Positions 36,990 through 46,425 of a stretch of DNA of 64,000 nucleotides are shown here, in pieces. Positions within the stretch are counted from its first letter, which is position 1; every line of letters starts with the position of its first letter. The notes beneath the pieces are model-generated. The model saw only the letters and a list, made by a program, of their open reading frames with translations, ran no database searches and was not told the DNA's origin. Origin of the DNA: Ignavibacterium sp. (GTDB lineage Bacteria > Bacteroidota > Ignavibacteria > Ignavibacteriales > Ignavibacteriaceae). Location of the stretch: contig JAVSMP010000001.1 of assembly GCA_032027145.1 (NCBI GenBank), forward strand, positions 3,415,116 through 3,479,115, given 5' to 3'. Both the position numbers and the translations under genes were made by a program.

Positions 36990-38330
36990 CTAAAACAGTA
37001 AAACCAACTCCATCTGTAATGATTTAAATTCAGCAGCAATAAAAAAAGCTATATTGTTTTTCTGGACTATCTTTTCCCAGAATCTGCCTTCTTTATTTAT
37101 TTTGAAATATTGTGCTTTCTCATTTACAGAAACTCCTGCTGGCGGTCGTGCAACATATTCAATCGTTACACCCTGTATGCCGGCTTGATGAACTGCAAAG
37201 ATTTCTTCGTAAGCAGATATTTTGATGTTCTTTGGCAGTTCAGTAATTATTTTCTTTTCAGGAATATCACCCGTTACAGAGATAAAGAATTGTGCCTGAA
37301 TATGATTTGGTGAAAGTTGTCCGACAAATAAAGTTTCAGCTTGTCTTCTTAATTGTATAACAAGATCCTTTCTCTCAACTGTCTTCTGAACATTCAACAT
37401 AGTTTGTATCTCATTAACAACATGTTCAAATATTTCTGTAAGATGTTTATGATCGTAAATTGGCAATGAATCAACTCTTAACTCTGAGTTGGAAAAAGTT
37501 GATAACTGCCCCGCTACTGTTAATAGAAAAGAATATAGCACTTCGGGATGAATATGTTTTGAATTATGATAATAATTTAACAATGGAATAAAGGAATTAA
37601 TTGATTGAAGCATTAAGAGAACTTCAACCTGTGTTAATGATAATTCAGGCTTTTGAATATTTGTCTGTGCTTTTAACTCTTTGCTTTTAGAAACGAGTGT
37701 GCTCAATATATTTCTAACGTGCTGCAGTATTACTTCTGAAGCTGAGATTTCAAGACATGGTGGAATATATTGCACCTCCATCTGATATTTTCCATCGGAA
37801 CTTCTTGATATTTCGCCAAGTTTTATCGAAACAAAATCTTCTAAAGATTCATCTTCAAACTTAAATTGAAAATTAGGTTTGGCTATTCCAATGTTTCTAA
37901 GATTTGTTCCTGTATTATAATCCATTACATCAGTATTCTGCATTACAAATCTGTAAGGATCATTAAATTGTGAATCTTCAAGCTGACAATTTTTGCCTGA
38001 AGAATGTTCTACCGGTAAGGCAAGATATACACTAAGCCTTTCAGCAGTTGCAGAGAAAATACTTTCAAAATTTCTGCTTTTAGGTGCAGAATCATTTTCA
38101 GGGATATTGAATATCATTCCATCCGGCATTACACCGCTGCAGTTTATAAGGCTGAAATTACCGCCTGAAAGTGAAGCATTATCAATCATTATTTTTTTTA
38201 ATCCCCAATTGCTGGAGTTGATCATTGATAATCTGGAATTGATGTAATAATGATTGTATCTGTCTGTTTGCTGGAAATGATGAGGATCCAGTTTCATTCC
38301 TTCATACCAAACTGTTTTTTGCATTTTCAT
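36990..38330 (-). CDS. tssK: T6SS baseplate-membrane connector TssK
   Basis: 446 aa, the standard TssK length. VWYEGMKLDPHHFQQTDRY at the N-terminus (MxLxPQHFQ-type signature) and YEEIFAVHQAG and TIEYVARPPAGV near the C-terminus are family hallmarks. TssK trimers link the baseplate wedges to TssL/TssM. It follows tssJ by 51 bp and precedes tssL. Confidence 0.95.
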   Translation of the reverse strand: MKMQKTVWYEGMKLDPHHFQQTDRYNHYYINSRLSMINSSNWGLKKIMIDNASLSGGNFSLINCSGVMPDGMIFNIPENDSAPKSRNFESIFSATAERLSVYLALPVEHSSGKNCQLEDSQFNDPYRFVMQNTDVMDYNTGTNLRNIGIAKPNFQFKFEDESLEDFVSIKLGEISRSSDGKYQMEVQYIPPCLEISASEVILQHVRNILSTLVSKSKELKAQTNIQKPELSLTQVEVLLMLQSINSFIPLLNYYHNSKHIHPEVLYSFLLTVAGQLSTFSNSELRVDSLPIYDHKHLTEIFEHVVNEIQTMLNVQKTVERKDLVIQLRRQAETLFVGQLSPNHIQAQFFISVTGDIPEKKIITELPKNIKISAYEEIFAVHQAGIQGVTIEYVARPPAGVSVNEKAQYFKINKEGRFWEKIVQKNNIAFFIAAEFKSLQMELVLLF

Positions 38331-38381
38331 AAAATTGTAATCGCTTTTAATGCTTGGAAAAATCTTTAATTAAGTAATGAA

Positions 38382-38828
38382 CTAATTATCAACCTGAACA
38401 GAGATTGAATTATCCTGAACCTTAACTGTTAGTTTGTCTATTCCATCTTTTAAATCAACAACGCTCTGCCATCCATCTGCAGAAGGTGAATGAAAATCCG
38501 CCAAAACCCCAAGGAAAGCTGCTTCTTTCTTTATCTCAAGTTCATCAAGATTAAAACTTTCACCCGGTACCATTGTTTTTTCATAAACAGAATTTGGGAT
38601 AAGATCAGACCCTAAAGCCGCAACTGCATTTTTAGTGAGAGATTCAAAACTTGAAAGACGGAATTTATCAGCATTTGCTAACTGGTAAATTGTAACTACA
38701 ACAGCATTACCGCCGTTTGAGTTATCATAACTTTTAAAACTTACTTGTATATATTCTTTACCGCTGCCGCATCCGGAAAATAAAAGCATTGTAAAGACTG
38801 GTAAAAGTGTTAAGATTATTTTTTTCAT
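38382..38828 (-). CDS. tssJ: T6SS outer-membrane lipoprotein TssJ
   Basis: 148 aa from the ATG at 38828. A TTG four codons upstream (38840) is less likely. Lipoprotein signal with lipobox LLFSGC. The mature part reads as the TssJ/VasD transthyretin-like fold: VVVTIYQLANADKFRLSSFESL and the closing GESFNLDELEIKKEAAFLGVLADF. It anchors the TssJLM complex in the outer membrane. Its presence is a mark of classical (subtype i/ii) systems and is not expected in the Bacteroidota subtype iii. Confidence 0.9.
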   Translation of the reverse strand: MKKIILTLLPVFTMLLFSGCGSGKEYIQVSFKSYDNSNGGNAVVVTIYQLANADKFRLSSFESLTKNAVAALGSDLIPNSVYEKTMVPGESFNLDELEIKKEAAFLGVLADFHSPSADGWQSVVDLKDGIDKLTVKVQDNSISVQVDN

Positions 38829-38870
38829 ATCTATCAACAATATTTTTTAAGTTAAATTGATTTGTAAAAG

Positions 38871-40079
38871 TTAATATTCGTTTACTTCGTTCCTGGCAGA
38901 TATTCTTTTCTGATATCCTTTGATAAACGGCGGTCTGAAATATTTCTTTTCCAAATGATACGGATCCGAAATATATTTTTTATAATTGGTTTTTATCGCT
39001 TCAAGTATTTTTACCTTTTTTGCATTTGGTATCAGATTATCCATTGCGGATGTTTGTTTGCTTAATGTTTCTCTTTCAATTATTTCAGGATCAAGAGATT
39101 GAAGTAATGATTGACTGCCTTCAGTTGCCGATGTTCTGTATCCTTCCAGTATTCCAATCTGATGCGTAAGTAATTTTTGAGTTTCTTCTTTTATAAGACT
39201 GATTCTCTTCTTTTGTTCTTCTGCTGAAAGATCGGGATTAAATAAATATTCCTTAATATCCTTTAATGACCCGGTTGGAATAGTCTGATAAATAGTAACA
39301 CCAAAAAACTCCTGCCTGAATTGTAAATAACCCTGGATAAGTTTTGTGATGGTATCAAGCAGTACATCCACAGATTCAGAAAAATATGAGCTGAATGAAT
39401 AATCAACCTGTGGTTTTGTAGTTGGTGCAGAGTGGGAAGTTTCGATGTTTGATTTTATCTGAGGCTTTTCTTCGGTTATTATTTTTGGTGAGGGTTCTGT
39501 CTTAACAGAGCTGATAAAACTTTGATCTAAAAATTTAGATGCAAAATATTCTGATAATACTTTGTTAACATCATTTGATAAAAGTCCATCCAACCCCTGC
39601 ATTATTGACATTCTAAGCATCTCACTTTTTAACGGAGACTCATCATAGAAATATTTTTCGGATAATTTAAGTATGGAATCAGATATTTTTTGCACTTCAT
39701 CAACAAACGGATTTGAAAAGATCATTGTCTTTTGATCATCCCACTGAGGTGCGCTTTCAACCTTGATTTGTTCAACTGCTATATCAAGTTCATAATCGCC
39801 AATTCTAATCACATCGCCGTTTTTTATTGCATTCTCATCATTCGGAAATAATTTATTTCCGTTCAAGTAGGTAAAATTTGCAGAACCAAGATCAACAACT
39901 TGTAATAAACCATCGGTATTAATAATCCTGGCGTGATTTCTTGAAACAACTTTTCTCTGATCTTCTAATACAATATCATTATCGGCTTCTCTTCCCAATT
40001 TTACAGGATATTGTGTAAACTCAAATTTACGGTTAAATGAACTATCAGAAATTTTTCGGAGTGTAATTAGTAATTTCAT
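38871..40079 (-). CDS. tagH: T6SS FHA-domain protein (Fha1/TagH/ImpI-like)
   Basis: 402 aa. N-terminal FHA domain (about 4-95) with LGREADNDIVL (28-38), SRNHA and GSANFTYLNG for phosphothreonine binding. The rest is helical with a TagH/ImpI-like C-terminal region (about 230-400) and a charged middle linker. In known systems the kinase PpkA phosphorylates the FHA protein and this starts assembly. As the first gene of the T6SS transcript it sits next to the 1.07-kb gap that must hold the promoter. No clear Shine-Dalgarno sequence before the ATG. Confidence 0.87.
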   Translation of the reverse strand: MKLLITLRKISDSSFNRKFEFTQYPVKLGREADNDIVLEDQRKVVSRNHARIINTDGLLQVVDLGSANFTYLNGNKLFPNDENAIKNGDVIRIGDYELDIAVEQIKVESAPQWDDQKTMIFSNPFVDEVQKISDSILKLSEKYFYDESPLKSEMLRMSIMQGLDGLLSNDVNKVLSEYFASKFLDQSFISSVKTEPSPKIITEEKPQIKSNIETSHSAPTTKPQVDYSFSSYFSESVDVLLDTITKLIQGYLQFRQEFFGVTIYQTIPTGSLKDIKEYLFNPDLSAEEQKKRISLIKEETQKLLTHQIGILEGYRTSATEGSQSLLQSLDPEIIERETLSKQTSAMDNLIPNAKKVKILEAIKTNYKKYISDPYHLEKKYFRPPFIKGYQKRISARNEVNEY

Positions 40080-40925
40080 AAAGCAATAATTCCAATATTA
40101 ATATTTGTTTAAACACAGCTTCGCTTGGTCAGTTACATTTTAACTTTCAAGCTTAATTGATGTAATCCAAATTTCCGGTTTTTACATACCGAGAACAAAC
40201 TACAAAATCTAATTACAATAAAACTTTATTTACAGAATTGAGTAAAACCAATAAAAACTTCTTATACTATTATTACTTTATTATTGATCACTTTTTTTTG
40301 CTCAATTAAAAGTAATTTATAAGAAATGTTCATTAATTGAGAACAATTAAAACAAAAGTCTTTTACCAATAAAAAATCTATGCTTGCTCAAAAATATGTT
40401 TTTTATTCAAAAATCAAAACTAATTTAATGAAAATGTTTAGTTAGGATACAGCGTCAAGATTGGCAGTGATCAAAGGTTATTTACAGGATGCTGATGAAC
40501 TATTCTTTTAATTAAAAAGTTTAGAATTTCCTTTTACCTACTAAGGCAGGATTATTTTAAAATTCCTCAATATAAAATCAGAAATTATTAAAAATGAGTA
40601 TAACAACAGTTTTTCAGAAGTTACTACAAAGTGGTAAACAGAATAACATTACTACTTAATTCTTATACAATTAGATTCTAAGTTCACACTAATAAACGGC
40701 GGCAATTTTGTCATAAAGAAATTAATCCGGAGTTTAATACTTGAGTAATATTAAAATTAAAATTTTATCCAACTATATTTTTTATCATTAAAACTATTCA
40801 AACAACCCTTACTTGAACCCTCATTAGTTTTAAAATTTTAATCACTGAATGCTTTTCCCTACCAACGTAAACAGAGTAGTACTAGTTTATTTTTCTAAGT
40901 TAATTTGTTAATTTTGGAGCGTACT

Positions 40926-40993
40926 TAGGAAAGGCTTACCCCCAGGCCTGAAACTAAGGCAAAGCCCTGGTACGAAAGTATCAGGGTTTTTTT
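40926..40993 (+). ncRNA. Structured leader or small RNA ending in an intrinsic terminator
   Basis: On the plus strand CCCTGGTAC-GAAA-GTATCAGGG (40965-40986) is a nine-pair stem with a GNRA tetraloop, followed by seven T. Just before it, CCAGGC (40942-40947) could pair with GCCCTGG (40964-40970, one bulge), and GCCT/AGGC can form a competing stem, so mutually exclusive folds exist as in an attenuator or riboswitch. GGCTTACC and GGCAAAGCC recall parts of the c-di-GMP-I (GEMM) riboswitch core, but order and spacing do not match the consensus, so no class is assigned. It ends 152 bp before the glycosidase start; a free-standing small RNA is equally possible. Confidence 0.4.
40965..40993 (+). terminator. 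Strong intrinsic terminator with GAAA tetraloop
   Basis: Nine-pair stem (one G-U pair that forms only in plus-strand RNA), GAAA loop, then TTTTTTT. No plus-strand gene precedes it in the window, so it must end a leader or small RNA that starts inside the gap. Confidence 0.75.
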
Positions 40994-41145
40994 ATGAATA
41001 TAACATTCCGCTTTAAGATCTTTATTAAATCCTATTAAATTTTTTTTAACCATTGTAGAGTTATTTAGATTGTTTTGATACATTATTGTTAATTTAAAGG
41101 TGTCATTTAATAAAATTGTCAACAGGAAATTAATTTGGAGTTATT

Positions 41146-43584
41146 ATGAAAACCGCAATTTCTCTCTTTGCAATTTTAATCTCCTCAATAAGTTTTCCAG
41201 GTTCTCTGGATAGTGTTCAAATTGGACCCGGCGTAACTCATTATCATCAGATTCTTGATTCTGGTCCTTGGAATATTAACATTATTAAAATTGATCTTCA
41301 GAATCCGTGGCTTAAGTTTCAATCTGTAAAAGCAGGGGATAAGTTACTTGCATTTGAAAAAACATCTTCAATGGCTTTAAGAAACAATTATGAAGAACAC
41401 AAAGTTGTTGCTGCAATTAATGGTGATTTTTACAATACAAGCACTGGAGAGCAAATCGGATCACAGGTAGCAAATGGAGAACTACTTAAATCAAACAATA
41501 ATTGGCTTAATGTCGGTTTTGATGTTTACAAAAAACCTGTTATCGGATTAAATAGTTTTTCAGGTTCAATAATTACAACTGACAGCATTAAAAATATTTC
41601 AGGCGTTAACAAAACCAGAAATAATAACGAACTGATTTTTTATAACTCGTTTATGGGCGCTACTACATCAACTAATCAGTTCGGTACAGAAGCCAGGATT
41701 ATTCCAATTGATAACTGGCTGGTTAATGATACAATAAGATGTTTGGTTGAAACAGTTATTTCCGGAGTAGGAAATGCTGCTATAGGAAATAATAAAGCAG
41801 TGATTTCCGGGCACGGCAGTGCAAGTGCATTTATTGAAAATAATCTTTCAACTGGTGATACAATAAAAATAGTTTTAAAATTATTACCCTCATTGCCAAG
41901 TCTTGACCAGTTAATTGGCGGAAATACCTGGCTGGTTCAAAATGGCGTTGTTAATCCTGATAATGGAGATCGTCATCCACGCACTTCTGTAGGATTTAAT
42001 CAGGATACAACTGAATTTTTCATGTTTGTTGTTGACGGCAGACAACCTTTGCTAAGCATCGGTATGACTTATAAGGAACTTGGCGATTATATGAAAACTT
42101 GGAGTGTACATAATGGTTTAAATCTTGATGGAGGCGGGTCATCCACAATGGTTGTAAGAGGTAATATTGTTAACAGCCCTTCGGACCCCGCTGGTGAACG
42201 GTCAGTGTCAAATAGTCTTTTGTTAATCAGCACTGCACCAACTGGAGTTCTTGCTTCTATAAAGATAAATCCACGCGAGATTTTCATCAATGGAGGAAAG
42301 AGCATTACTCTGACTGCTAAAGGGTTTGATGAATATTATAATCCTGTTACAATACCTGCCGGCTCTTTAGTCTGGAGTTGTGATCCCTTAATCGGCAGTA
42401 TAACTCAAAACGGAAAGTTTACTGCTTCATTTGATACAGTATCAGGTTTTATTTATGCAGAAGTAGGAGATATCAGAGATTCGGTAATTGTTCATCTTAC
42501 TAAAATCTCTCAAATAATTTTAACACCGAATCCGGTTATTTTACAGCCCGGTCAATCACAGCAGATGACAGCAACAGCTTATGATAATTATAACAACACT
42601 ATTTCTCTTCTACAGAGTGATTTTCAATGGTCAGTAACTAATAATTTAGGAACGATAAATCCCAGCGGATATTTTACTGCAAGTAATACAGGCTCAGGAC
42701 AGATAATTGCAACAATTGATAGTGTCAGCGGAACTGCTGAACTACTTATTGGAACTTCAACTACAGTAATGCTTGATGATTTTTCCGATCTTTCCGGATA
42801 TACTTTAACCGGTACAAGAGTTAATCTCGCTCAATGCAGCTTTTCATTTGATAGTACTATTTATATTTCTGAACCAGGTTCGGGAAAATTAATTTACAGT
42901 TTAACAACCGGGGGTACAAGTGCATTATATCTTAATAAAGAGATTCAAATATCTGGAATACCCAGTAAACTTAGTTTGCAGGTTTATGGCGATGGAAAAA
43001 AACATTGGCTAAGAGGTGAGTTTAAGGACAAAGACAACGAAACATTTTTAATTGACTTTACAAGCGGTGATCCGGGAATTAACTGGACAGATACCTGGAA
43101 ATATATCGAGATAAATTTGAGTGATGCTGTTCCCAGTTGGGTAAATCCTTCTGCTATTCTTGATTTCCCGATAAAATGGGTAAGAACATACCTGGCTGAA
43201 ACAAATGATGGAAAGAAAGATAATGGTGTAATATATTTTGATGATTTTCGTGCACATTTTATTGTAACTGATGTTGAGAAAGAGGAAGGGATACCCGGTA
43301 ATTTCAAATTGAATCAGAATTATCCCAATCCGTTTAATCCTTCAACTATAATAGAGTTCGAAACCAAAAGCAGACAATTAATTTCACTTAAAGTTTTTGA
43401 TGTCTTGGGAACAGAAGTAGCAACTCTTGTTAATGAGTATAGACCTGCTGGTAATTATAGTGTAAAATTCTCTAAAAATAATCTTAGCTCAGGTATTTAT
43501 TATTATCGGCTACAAGCTACAGATCCTGAATCAAATTCAGGACAAAATTTTACCGAAACAAAAAAAATGATACTATTAAAATAG
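41146..43584 (+). CDS. Secreted phosphodiester glycosidase-domain protein with T9SS sorting domain
   Basis: 812 aa. Signal peptide at 1-19. NAGPA/phosphodiester glycosidase domain at about 45-365, with VVAAINGDFYN (about 88-98), HPRTSVGF and LNLDGGGSSTM (about 325-335) as family marks. Two Ig-like (Big-type) domains (about 370-545), a carbohydrate-binding-like beta-sandwich (about 548-705) and a type A T9SS sorting domain with NYPNPFNPST close to the C-terminus (about 725-812). It likely removes a phosphodiester-linked sugar from surface or environmental glycans; the substrate is unknown. TTTGGAG precedes the ATG. It may be controlled by the terminator-like leader upstream. Confidence 0.88.
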   Translation: MKTAISLFAILISSISFPGSLDSVQIGPGVTHYHQILDSGPWNINIIKIDLQNPWLKFQSVKAGDKLLAFEKTSSMALRNNYEEHKVVAAINGDFYNTSTGEQIGSQVANGELLKSNNNWLNVGFDVYKKPVIGLNSFSGSIITTDSIKNISGVNKTRNNNELIFYNSFMGATTSTNQFGTEARIIPIDNWLVNDTIRCLVETVISGVGNAAIGNNKAVISGHGSASAFIENNLSTGDTIKIVLKLLPSLPSLDQLIGGNTWLVQNGVVNPDNGDRHPRTSVGFNQDTTEFFMFVVDGRQPLLSIGMTYKELGDYMKTWSVHNGLNLDGGGSSTMVVRGNIVNSPSDPAGERSVSNSLLLISTAPTGVLASIKINPREIFINGGKSITLTAKGFDEYYNPVTIPAGSLVWSCDPLIGSITQNGKFTASFDTVSGFIYAEVGDIRDSVIVHLTKISQIILTPNPVILQPGQSQQMTATAYDNYNNTISLLQSDFQWSVTNNLGTINPSGYFTASNTGSGQIIATIDSVSGTAELLIGTSTTVMLDDFSDLSGYTLTGTRVNLAQCSFSFDSTIYISEPGSGKLIYSLTTGGTSALYLNKEIQISGIPSKLSLQVYGDGKKHWLRGEFKDKDNETFLIDFTSGDPGINWTDTWKYIEINLSDAVPSWVNPSAILDFPIKWVRTYLAETNDGKKDNGVIYFDDFRAHFIVTDVEKEEGIPGNFKLNQNYPNPFNPSTIIEFETKSRQLISLKVFDVLGTEVATLVNEYRPAGNYSVKFSKNNLSSGIYYYRLQATDPESNSGQNFTETKKMILLK

Positions 43585-43705
43585 TGCCAGAGGTTACTCA
43601 GAATATTAGATTTAATTAAAAGCGTTAATAAAAATATTTTAAGTTGAAAGTAATTGTAAATTAGGATTTGTAAAGAACACTTTTATTGATAAACATAAAC
43701 TTTAA

Positions 43706-44536
43706 TCAGCTACTTTTCCTGGTGAAGACAAAATAGAATGTCGGGGTAATAAATTTGTTTACAATCCCTGATTTATTATTTGCTATTTTTTTTATAATTG
43801 TGTCAATACGGGTTATCTTACAAAATGAGATAAACTTTAAATGAATGTCACTCCATACTATTCCTTTATTTCCATCAAACAATTCTTCAACTGCTAATTT
43901 AGTATTCAGCTCAAAACAAAAATCTTTGGCAAATAATTCAATCAATTCTTTAAGTGATAGCAGCTGTGCAATATCATTTCTGTAAAAGTCATTTTTACGA
44001 AAATATTTTAAAAAATATTTTTTTATTGTCCGGCGTTTTAGTATTGAAATAAACGGTAATCCGAAATGCGGATCGGAAATCAGATTAATAAATGAAAGTT
44101 TATTTGGAGTGCTCAAATAGACAATTCCATCCGGCTTCAATACTCTTTTAATTTCCTCATAAAAAGAATGAATATTATTTAAATGTTCGATTACATCCTG
44201 AACAATAATTAAATCTGCAAACTTATCTCTGACAGGCAAATTAGTTACATCACCGTTAATCTTAGAGAATTTGATATCAGAATTATTCTGCCTTTGTAGT
44301 CTTATCAAACTTAGATCAACACTAACCACAAAGTTATCTTCTGCAAGCACTCTTGTAGTTCCGCCTTCACCTGAACCAAGGTCAATAATTAAGAAATTTT
44401 CTATCTTATTTTTTTGTTCAATGATTGACCGGACAAATCTACCACGCTCAAGCGATAGTTTGCGAGACTTTTCCCACCTTAAAAAGTTTGGATGCAAAGG
44501 GTCAAGCCAAATGGGGGTATTGCTATTTACTTCCAC
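43706..44536 (-). CDS. Class I SAM-dependent methyltransferase
   Basis: 276 aa. Methyltransf_11/25-like domain: motif I FLIIDLGSGEGGTT (about 48-61), an acidic strand end VVSVDLSL, then DLIIVQDVIEHL (about 107-118) and LKPDGIVYLSTPN. The start is a GTG at 44536 inside the end of the glycosyltransferase gene (10-bp overlap); no ATG is available near the family start. The neighbouring glycosyltransferase suggests work on a glycan or lipid, but the substrate cannot be read. Convergent with the glycosidase gene. Confidence 0.8.
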   Translation of the reverse strand: MEVNSNTPIWLDPLHPNFLRWEKSRKLSLERGRFVRSIIEQKNKIENFLIIDLGSGEGGTTRVLAEDNFVVSVDLSLIRLQRQNNSDIKFSKINGDVTNLPVRDKFADLIIVQDVIEHLNNIHSFYEEIKRVLKPDGIVYLSTPNKLSFINLISDPHFGLPFISILKRRTIKKYFLKYFRKNDFYRNDIAQLLSLKELIELFAKDFCFELNTKLAVEELFDGNKGIVWSDIHLKFISFCKITRIDTIIKKIANNKSGIVNKFITPTFYFVFTRKSS

Positions 44537-45612
44537 TCAGGTTTACCAATAAGTGAGTTGATAAAGTTTATTATCAGAAATATTTCAAATGCGATTTGCA
44601 TAGGAATTATCTGCCAGAAACTAAAATGCTGTCCAAGTTCTTCCTGATGTTTGGTAACAACATAAAAATCATAAACAAGTTTCACTGTAAAAGGAAAGAT
44701 AAAATTAAATGAAACTGGGAAAAGAACCACTGAAAATAATGAGCTTAGATTTACGGTATGCCACAAACCTAAAAAAAGTTTTTGCTTAGGCAGGTAATAA
44801 AGAGAAGTTTTAAGGTGTCTGCTCTTCTGCCTTAGATAGCTTTTTAATGAATTGGGCGGATCAGAAAAAACAAATGTATCAGGTTCGACAATAGTACCAA
44901 TTAACATTTTACTTTTAACTGCTTCGCGCAAAAGCAAATCATCATCACCGGAAATTGTTTGGGTAGTATTGGAATAACCGCCAACACGATTAAACGAATT
45001 TTTTCTGAATGCAAAACTTCTTGCAGAAGCAGAATAAGGTATGTTCAATCCAACTGCTGATATAGTTAAATAGGTATTTCTGAAGTTTTCAAATGCAGCT
45101 AACTTCTGAATAAAATAACTTCCGCTTTTTATCGGTGAAACACCGAATGCAAAATCAAATCCTGCATCAAGTTTACCAGCAGTTTCTTTCAGCCAATTAT
45201 TTTCAGGTCTGCAGTCTGCATCTGTTATAACGATTAGATTATACTTTGAGTTTTCAATACCCAGTTGCAATGCACCTTTTTTACCTTCAAACTTTTTTTT
45301 GTCCGCTTTTATCAGTTTATAATTTGTCTTTGATTTGATATACTCTTTAATCAGCTCGTTAGTTTTATCGGTAGAATTATCATCAACAAGTATTACTTCA
45401 AATTTTTCAACAGGATAATTTATTTTATCTAATGATTCAAACAGCAAAGGAATATTTTCCTCTTCATTCTTTGCTGCTATCACAACGGATAACTCTGGTT
45501 TATTTATGCTGCCTGATTTTTGTTTAATCTGATATAAATATCCTTTATAAACACTAACAGCCATCAGAAGAAAAAAAAATATTATAGAATAAATTGTAAT
45601 TTGAATTTCCAT
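44527..45612 (-). CDS. Family 2 glycosyltransferase, membrane-bound
   Basis: 361 aa. N-terminal membrane helix (about 4-22), GT2 domain at about 40-265 with SVVIAAKNEEENIP (about 43-56), VDDNSTD, ITDADCRP (metal-binding DxD-like) and a GDDDLLL acceptor motif, then QKSRHLKT (QxxRW-like) and C-terminal helices (about 285-350). This is the arrangement of processive or membrane GT2 enzymes that build polysaccharides or glycolipids. It is coupled to the methyltransferase by a 10-bp overlap and lies 6 bp after the exonuclease gene. Confidence 0.88.
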   Translation of the reverse strand: MEIQITIYSIIFFFLLMAVSVYKGYLYQIKQKSGSINKPELSVVIAAKNEEENIPLLFESLDKINYPVEKFEVILVDDNSTDKTNELIKEYIKSKTNYKLIKADKKKFEGKKGALQLGIENSKYNLIVITDADCRPENNWLKETAGKLDAGFDFAFGVSPIKSGSYFIQKLAAFENFRNTYLTISAVGLNIPYSASARSFAFRKNSFNRVGGYSNTTQTISGDDDLLLREAVKSKMLIGTIVEPDTFVFSDPPNSLKSYLRQKSRHLKTSLYYLPKQKLFLGLWHTVNLSSLFSVVLFPVSFNFIFPFTVKLVYDFYVVTKHQEELGQHFSFWQIIPMQIAFEIFLIINFINSLIGKPEWK

Positions 45613-45618
45613 TTTACA

Positions 45619-46308
45619 CTAACGATTAGCTAAATACTCTTCCCAAATTTTATACAACTGATAAGTAGCATAAATATCTTTTGAACAATAGACTGCGATA
45701 TCTTTTATTTTACCTGCTTCATAAAGGGTTTTCACTTCCATTCCCGATATATCTTTTGATTTTGGAGATTCAATTCCAAATGCGTGACAATAAAAATCAA
45801 GATTAAATTTTCTTGTTGTACTGTAAAAAGTAAATTGCTCGAGCAGATCAATATGCTCATCACCATACCGGTATGCCATTAAGTTTTTGCTTGGCTTAAT
45901 TTTCAGAATTGCAGAACGCATCATTAAGAAAGGAACATCAAAATTTCTCCCGTTAAATGTTACAAATTGATCAACATATTTTGCAATTCTCCAGAATGAC
46001 TCCAGCATTTCTTTTTCAGTTAAGCCTTTATAAAATACATTTGTATTTTCAGAATTCCATTCTTCTGATTTTTCTGATTCGTAGTACACATAAGATTTAT
46101 CTTTCATAACATCATACATGCCAATTGCAATACACCTTGCAGTAAAGGGATAAAGCGAGGTATATCGAATAGTCTCATCTTTCATTGTTTCTCTCTTTAC
46201 CGGATCATTTTCTTTTTCAGAGTACTTTAATAAATATTCCCGCTGGCTATCAGAAAGAGAATCGAAAGGAACAGAACAAGTTTCAATATCAAAGATTAGT
46301 TTACGCAT
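45619..46308 (-). CDS. Predicted 3'-5' exonuclease (DnaQ-like/PolB-related)
   Basis: 229 aa from the ATG at 46308, which has a perfect GGAGG seven bases upstream (46314-46318). A longer reading to 46341 would start inside a palindromic repeat and is rejected. DEDD motifs: FDIETC (Exo I), FVTFNGRNFDVPFLM (Exo II) and YCSKDIYATYQLY (Exo III). The family is related to the exonuclease part of family B polymerases and is common in Bacteroidota. A role in DNA or RNA trimming is inferred only. Confidence 0.85.
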   Translation of the reverse strand: MRKLIFDIETCSVPFDSLSDSQREYLLKYSEKENDPVKRETMKDETIRYTSLYPFTARCIAIGMYDVMKDKSYVYYESEKSEEWNSENTNVFYKGLTEKEMLESFWRIAKYVDQFVTFNGRNFDVPFLMMRSAILKIKPSKNLMAYRYGDEHIDLLEQFTFYSTTRKFNLDFYCHAFGIESPKSKDISGMEVKTLYEAGKIKDIAVYCSKDIYATYQLYKIWEEYLANR

Positions 46309-46335
46309 TTTAACCTCCAAATAATGAATTAAGAA

Positions 46336-46424
46336 TGTCATTGTAAATCCCTGATTCTATCGGGGTGAAGCAATCCGCAACCATAAATTATATTGTTTAG
46401 TTCGAGGATTTACTCGCAACGACA
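46336..46424. repeat. Interspersed palindromic repeat, copy 1
   Basis: Imperfect palindrome whose arms are TGTCATTGTAAATCC and GGATTTACTCGCAACGACA, filling the whole gap between two genes. The internal GAAGCAATCC and the CATTG/CGCAA ends resemble dispersed CATTGCGAA...GAAGCAATC repeats found between genes in many genomes. Confidence 0.5.
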
Positions 46425-46425
46425 A

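Larger units (their letters stand above)
40080..41145. other. 1.07-kb non-coding gap between divergent T6SS operon and phosphodiester glycosidase gene
   Basis: AT-rich, with stops in all frames and no gene I can support. It should hold the promoter of the T6SS operon (leftward) and of the glycosidase gene (rightward). The only strong structure is the stem-loop element near 40930-40993. I see no CRISPR, tRNA or insertion-sequence remnant. Confidence 0.6.

Noticed and set aside
40926-40993. c-di-GMP-I (GEMM) riboswitch call
   Set aside because: GGC..ACC and GCAAAGCC words are present, but the GACGCAAAGCC core, stem order and tetraloop position do not fit the consensus.
40925-41122. A 65-codon minus-strand reading frame in the big intergenic gap
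   Set aside because: It runs through the strong plus-strand terminator stem, has no start signal, and its sequence resembles no protein family.
45619-46341. Exonuclease start at 46341
   Set aside because: That start is in the palindromic repeat; the ATG at 46308 has a perfect Shine-Dalgarno.
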